A stretch of DNA of 64,000 bases from Saccharothrix sp. NRRL B-16348 (lineage in GTDB: Bacteria; Actinomycetota; Actinomycetes; Mycobacteriales; Pseudonocardiaceae), in assembly GCF_001280085.1 (NCBI RefSeq), contig NZ_LGED01000192.1:1-64000 (forward strand). Reading direction: 5' to 3'. This document shows, piece by piece, positions 61,188 to 64,000 of this stretch. The stretch's first letter is position 1. Every line of letters starts with the position of its first letter. The notes beneath the pieces are model-generated. The model was not told the DNA's origin and searched no databases. It saw only the letters and a program-made list of their open reading frames with translations. Position numbers and translations under genes: made by a program.

Positions 61188-62591
61188 GTGGCGGTGTCGC
61201 GGCGGGGCTTGTTGCGGTGGACGGGCGCGGCGGTGGTCGCCGGTGGCGCGGTGGCGGCGGGTGGCGCGCCGGCGGGAGCGGGACCCGGCAGGTGGGCACG
61301 GCTGCGTGCCCACCTGGGCGGTGAGCTGCTGCTCCCCGGCGACGCCGGCTACGACACCGCCCGCCTGCCGTTCAACTCGCTGTTCGACCACCACCGACCG
61401 GCGGCCATCGCCCGGTGCGTGCGGCCGGAGGACGTGCAGCGGTGCCTGGCGGAGGCCCGGCGCGGTCGGCTCCGGGTGGCCGCGCGCGGCGGCGGGCACA
61501 GCTACGCCGCCTACTCGACGCCCCACGACGGCCTGGTGGTCGACCTCGCGCCGATGAACGACGTCGAGCTGCGGCCCGACGGCACCGCGGTGATCGGCGC
61601 GGGCGCACGCCTCGGTGACGTCTACGCGGCCCTCGCCGCCGCCGGCCGGTGCCTGCCGCTGGGCAACTGCCCGTCCGTCGGCATCGCCGGTCTCACGCTG
61701 GGCGGCGGTCTCGGCTGGGTGGACCGCGCCTTCGGCCTCACGTGCGACTGGCTGCGCGCCGCCCGGGTGGTCACCACCGACAGCCGGCTGATCACCGTCT
61801 CGGAGGACCGCGAGCCCGACCTGTTCTGGGCGTTGCGCGGCGGCGGTGGCGGCAACCTCGGCGTGGTCACGTCGTTCGAGTTCGCCACCGCGCCCGTCCC
61901 GGAGGTGCTGACCGTGTTCCGGATGAGGTTCCCGGCCGGTTCGGCGGCGGACGTGCTCGGCGCCTGGCAGCCGTGGAGCGCGGCGGTTCCCGACCACCTG
62001 TCCAGCACGTGCGTGGTGCTGCCGGACGGCTCGGTGGACCTCACCGGCTGCTCGCTCGGCCCGGAGGCCCTGCTGCTCGGGGAACTGGCGCACCTGGGCG
62101 TCGCCGGGCCGCTGGAGCACGCCGAGGTCGACTACCCGACCGCGACGGCGATCATGACCCAGGGGCACCCGCCCCGCAACGCCTTCCGCGCGTCCTCACG
62201 CATCGCGGACGGCATGTGGGACGACCCGGCGGCGGTGGCGGACACCGTGCGGGGCAAGGACAGCGCGCTGCTCATCGTCGGCGCGCTCGGTGGCGCGATC
62301 GACCGGCTCGGCCCGACCGACACGGCCTACCCCCACCGCGGCGCGCCGACGTCCGTCGAGGTCTTCGGCACCGTCGGCGACCTGCCGCCCGAGCAGGTCA
62401 CGCGCGAGGTGGACGACGCCCAGTCGGCGTTGGCGCGCCTGATCGGCACCGGCACGTACATCAACTACCTGGACCCGGAGCAGGACGACTGGGCGGAGAC
62501 CGGCTACCGGCACAACCTGCGACGGCTGCGTGCCGTCGCCCGGCGCTACGACCCGGACGGCGTGCTGCGGTTCCCGCAGTCGGTGCGCTGA
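61188..62591 (+). CDS. Exported BBE-type FAD oxidoreductase, probably bicovalent FAD
   Basis: A 467-residue berberine-bridge-like oxidase. A Tat-type signal is seen (SRRGLLRWTGAAVVAGGAVA). FAD domain: RVAARGGGHSYAAYS with the His for 8-alpha linkage, and PLGNCPSVGIAGLTLGGGLGW-type segment with the Cys for the 6-S linkage. The C-terminal BBE tail has YINYLDPEQDDWAETGY and LRRLRAVARRYDPDGVLRFP. GTG 61188 has AGGAGG 5 bases upstream and puts the twin Arg at the N-terminus; a GTG at 61140 would add 16 residues. These enzymes oxidise sugars or alcohols; its stop lies in the repeat at 62589. Confidence 0.9.
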   Translation: MAVSRRGLLRWTGAAVVAGGAVAAGGAPAGAGPGRWARLRAHLGGELLLPGDAGYDTARLPFNSLFDHHRPAAIARCVRPEDVQRCLAEARRGRLRVAARGGGHSYAAYSTPHDGLVVDLAPMNDVELRPDGTAVIGAGARLGDVYAALAAAGRCLPLGNCPSVGIAGLTLGGGLGWVDRAFGLTCDWLRAARVVTTDSRLITVSEDREPDLFWALRGGGGGNLGVVTSFEFATAPVPEVLTVFRMRFPAGSAADVLGAWQPWSAAVPDHLSSTCVVLPDGSVDLTGCSLGPEALLLGELAHLGVAGPLEHAEVDYPTATAIMTQGHPPRNAFRASSRIADGMWDDPAAVADTVRGKDSALLIVGALGGAIDRLGPTDTAYPHRGAPTSVEVFGTVGDLPPEQVTREVDDAQSALARLIGTGTYINYLDPEQDDWAETGYRHNLRRLRAVARRYDPDGVLRFPQSVR

Positions 62592-62649
62592 GCGTTGAAC
62601 TCAGGGGTCGTGGACGTAGGACTCTCGCGGCCTGGACGTAGGACTCTCG
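62589..62649. repeat. Intergenic repeat, copy B (leader plus two 22-bp-period units)
   Basis: Leader TGAGCGTTGAACTCA (62589-62603), identical to copy A, then GGACGTAGGACTCTCG at 62612-62627 and 62634-62649, 22 bp apart. The TGA of the upstream oxidase gene is the first triplet of the leader. As with copy A, it lies between convergent genes, and the next gene's stop is 3 bp on. Confidence 0.8.
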
Positions 62650-62651
62650 GG

Positions 62652-64000
62652 TCAGAGGAGGGTCAGCTGTTCCTGGGCGACCGGGGCCGTCGGGGTCGAG
62701 GAGGGCAGGCTGCCCGCCGGCCACACGCCCTCGTCGTCACCCGGCACGCCGACCGTGTCACGGCCGCCGCGCACGTCCAGGCCGTGCCGCCGCAACAACG
62801 GCTCGATGCGCGCCGCCAGCCACCGCCGGTACCGTGCGTCCACATAGGACCCCCGCGCGTACAGCCGCCGGTAGTGGTCGACCAGGTCCGGCCGTTCACG
62901 CGCCAGCCAGCGGGCGAACCACTCGCGCGCGCCCGGCCTCAGGTGCAGCGGCAGGACCGTCACGCCGGTGGCGCCGGCCGCCGCGATCGAGGCCAGCAAC
63001 GCGTCCAGCTGCTCCTCCGAGTCCGTCAGCTTCGGCAGCACCGGCGCGACGAACACGCCGCACGGCAAGCCCGCGTCCCGGACCCGGCGCACCAGCTCCA
63101 GCCTCGCCTGCGGGCTCGGCGTGCCCGGTTCCAGCCCGGCCTGCAGCTCGCGGTCCAGCAGCGCCAGCGACACCCCGATGCCCACCGACACCGAGGACGC
63201 GGCCTGCGCGAGCAGCGGGATGTCCCGCGACAGCACGGTCCCCTTGGTGAGGATCGAGAACGGCGTGCCGGAGTCGGCCAGCGCCCGGATGATGCCCGGC
63301 ATCAACGCGTACCGGCCCTCCGCCCGCTGGTACGGGTCGGTGTTCGTGCCCATCGCCACGTGCTCGCGCCGCCACCGCTTGGACCGCAGCTGCGCCTTCA
63401 GCACGTCCACCGCGTTGACCTTCACCACCACCTGGGTGTCGAAGTCGCGCCCGGCGTCCAGGTCGAGGTAGGTGTGCGTGTTGCGGGCGAAGCAGTTGTG
63501 GCTCACGAGGCCGTTGGCCACGAAGTCGCCGGTGCCGGTGGTGATGTCGTACAAGGTCCGCGTCACCCCGAGCGACTCCACCGACACCACCGCCAGCCGG
63601 GACGTCACGGGCACCTCCAGACCCTCGACCGCGTTGCCGCGCGGGATCGCCGGGCCCACCAGGTGCAGGAACCGCAGCCGCTCGGCCAACCCGCCGACGA
63701 TCCGCACCCCGCGCACCTCGACCACGTGCGACACGCGCAGCCGCAGCAACGCCACCACCGCCGCCTCGAACACCGCGCTGTCCGAACTGGACATCACCAG
63801 CTCGCCGCCGGTCGAGCTGCCCCGCGCGTCGAACAGGCCCGCCAGGAAGCCCTTCGACCACTCCTCCCCCGGCGTGGTCGGCCACTCCACCAGCTCGTCC
63901 TCGCGCGGCACCCGGCCGCCGGCGAACTCGCGCACGCGCGCCTGCACGTCCGGGTGGGTGGGCAGGCCGCCGCGCACCGCGCCCCACAGGTAGCCCGCGC
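62652..64000 (-). CDS. Intein-containing Rv2578c-type radical SAM protein (5' end outside window)
   Basis: The frame is open to the window edge; 449 codons are visible. Residues after the intein begin CFARNTHTYLDLDAGRDFDT, the end of the CxxxCxxC radical SAM cluster of the Rv2578c/SplB-like family, followed by HVAMGTNTDPYQRAEGRYAL, SILTKGTVLSRDIPLLAQAA and LELVRRVRDAGLPCGVFVAP, the rest of the TIM barrel. The intein C-terminal part is LYDITTGTGDFVANGLVSHN directly before Cys+1. The protein would need splicing to rebuild its iron-sulfur site. Reaction of the Rv2578c family is unknown. Confidence 0.88.
   Translation of the reverse strand, partial: AGYLWGAVRGGLPTHPDVQARVREFAGGRVPREDELVEWPTTPGEEWSKGFLAGLFDARGSSTGGELVMSSSDSAVFEAAVVALLRLRVSHVVEVRGVRIVGGLAERLRFLHLVGPAIPRGNAVEGLEVPVTSRLAVVSVESLGVTRTLYDITTGTGDFVANGLVSHNCFARNTHTYLDLDAGRDFDTQVVVKVNAVDVLKAQLRSKRWRREHVAMGTNTDPYQRAEGRYALMPGIIRALADSGTPFSILTKGTVLSRDIPLLAQAASSVSVGIGVSLALLDRELQAGLEPGTPSPQARLELVRRVRDAGLPCGVFVAPVLPKLTDSEEQLDALLASIAAAGATGVTVLPLHLRPGAREWFARWLARERPDLVDHYRRLYARGSYVDARYRRWLAARIEPLLRRHGLDVRGGRDTVGVPGDDEGVWPAGSLPSSTPTAPVAQEQLTLL
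63495..64000 (-). other. C-terminal part of an intein with degenerate LAGLIDADG motif
   Basis: The splice junction falls between Asn (codon 63497-63495, in VSHN) and Cys+1 (63494-63492). Block F/G text is LYDITTGTGDFVANGLVSHN, with the conserved His-Asn. Upstream, GFLAGLFDARGSS is a LAGLIDADG helix in which the penultimate acidic residue is Arg, so the homing endonuclease is probably inactive. The N-terminal splicing domain lies beyond 64000. Confidence 0.85.

Overview
The window is high-GC DNA with strong G/C third-position bias, short operons with ATGA/GTGA start-stop overlaps, frequent GTG starts and many membrane or secreted proteins. This points to an actinomycete. Decaprenyl-phospho-arabinose (DprE1/DprE2) genes, PhoP-type regulation and secreted S8 proteases suggest Pseudonocardiaceae (Saccharothrix, Lentzea or Actinosynnema type), but genus is inference. 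No rRNA, tRNA, CRISPR array, insertion sequence or phage gene was seen.

Layout. 1-696: no intact gene; an rpmB (L28) 3' remnant and a 151-bp imperfect inverted repeat. 697-19002: an exopolysaccharide/cell-surface region with a YVTN propeller protein, a GH-like lipoprotein, several glycosyltransferases, a Wzx-type flippase fused to a WsaF-like glycosyltransferase, a Wzz-like protein, an O-antigen ligase (Wzy/WaaL) protein, a 1613-residue secreted protein with four DUF4082 repeats, a DegT aminotransferase and a polyprenyl glycosylphosphotransferase that would start the repeat unit. 19665-22655: Eis-type acetyltransferase, S4 RNA-binding protein, DUF742 protein and Mug DNA glycosylase. 22652-33125: a PhoP/PhoR-like two-component system flanked by a 5'-nucleotidase/CopC-like/DUF5666 operon on one side and two GT39-type glycosyltransferases plus a GT2-GtrA protein on the other. 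33110-38047: SGNH hydrolase, APH-fold protein, DUF389 protein and aspS. 38130-43872: an arabinan-precursor cluster (GtrA, dprE1, dprE2, AftB-like, PAP2 phosphatase, UbiA/DPPR synthase) resembling mycobacterial Rv3789-Rv3791 and Rv3805c-Rv3807c. 43943-48620: one intact S8 protease, two frameshifted paralogues and one propeptide remnant. 48962-59006: an HTH regulator and a TetR-led acyl-CoA catabolic operon (TIGR03084, AtuA, AtuA-like small subunit, two acyl-CoA dehydrogenases, biotin-dependent carboxylase alpha and beta). 59092-64000: NTF2-like protein, TetR/SDR divergent pair, a probable bicovalent flavoprotein, and an Rv2578c-type radical SAM protein interrupted by an intein and cut by the window edge.

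The best lead is regulatory. Four promoters around the PhoP/PhoR-like pair each carry four heptamers of the TCACAGC type with exact 11-bp period, and in each the last heptamer core begins 27-28 bp before the start codon. The motif matches the known M. tuberculosis PhoP direct repeat. It predicts a local autoregulated regulon of 5'-nucleotidase/CopC/DUF5666, the regulators, and the polyprenyl-linked glycosyltransferases. Other leads are the flippase-glycosyltransferase fusion, two paralogous proteases broken at the same sequence by 34-bp and 10-bp tandem duplications (both 3n+1), a repeat family with a 22-bp period in two convergent intergenic gaps, a 46-nt palindrome before the TetR gene, and an intein with a degenerate LAGLIDADG motif at the radical SAM cysteine cluster.
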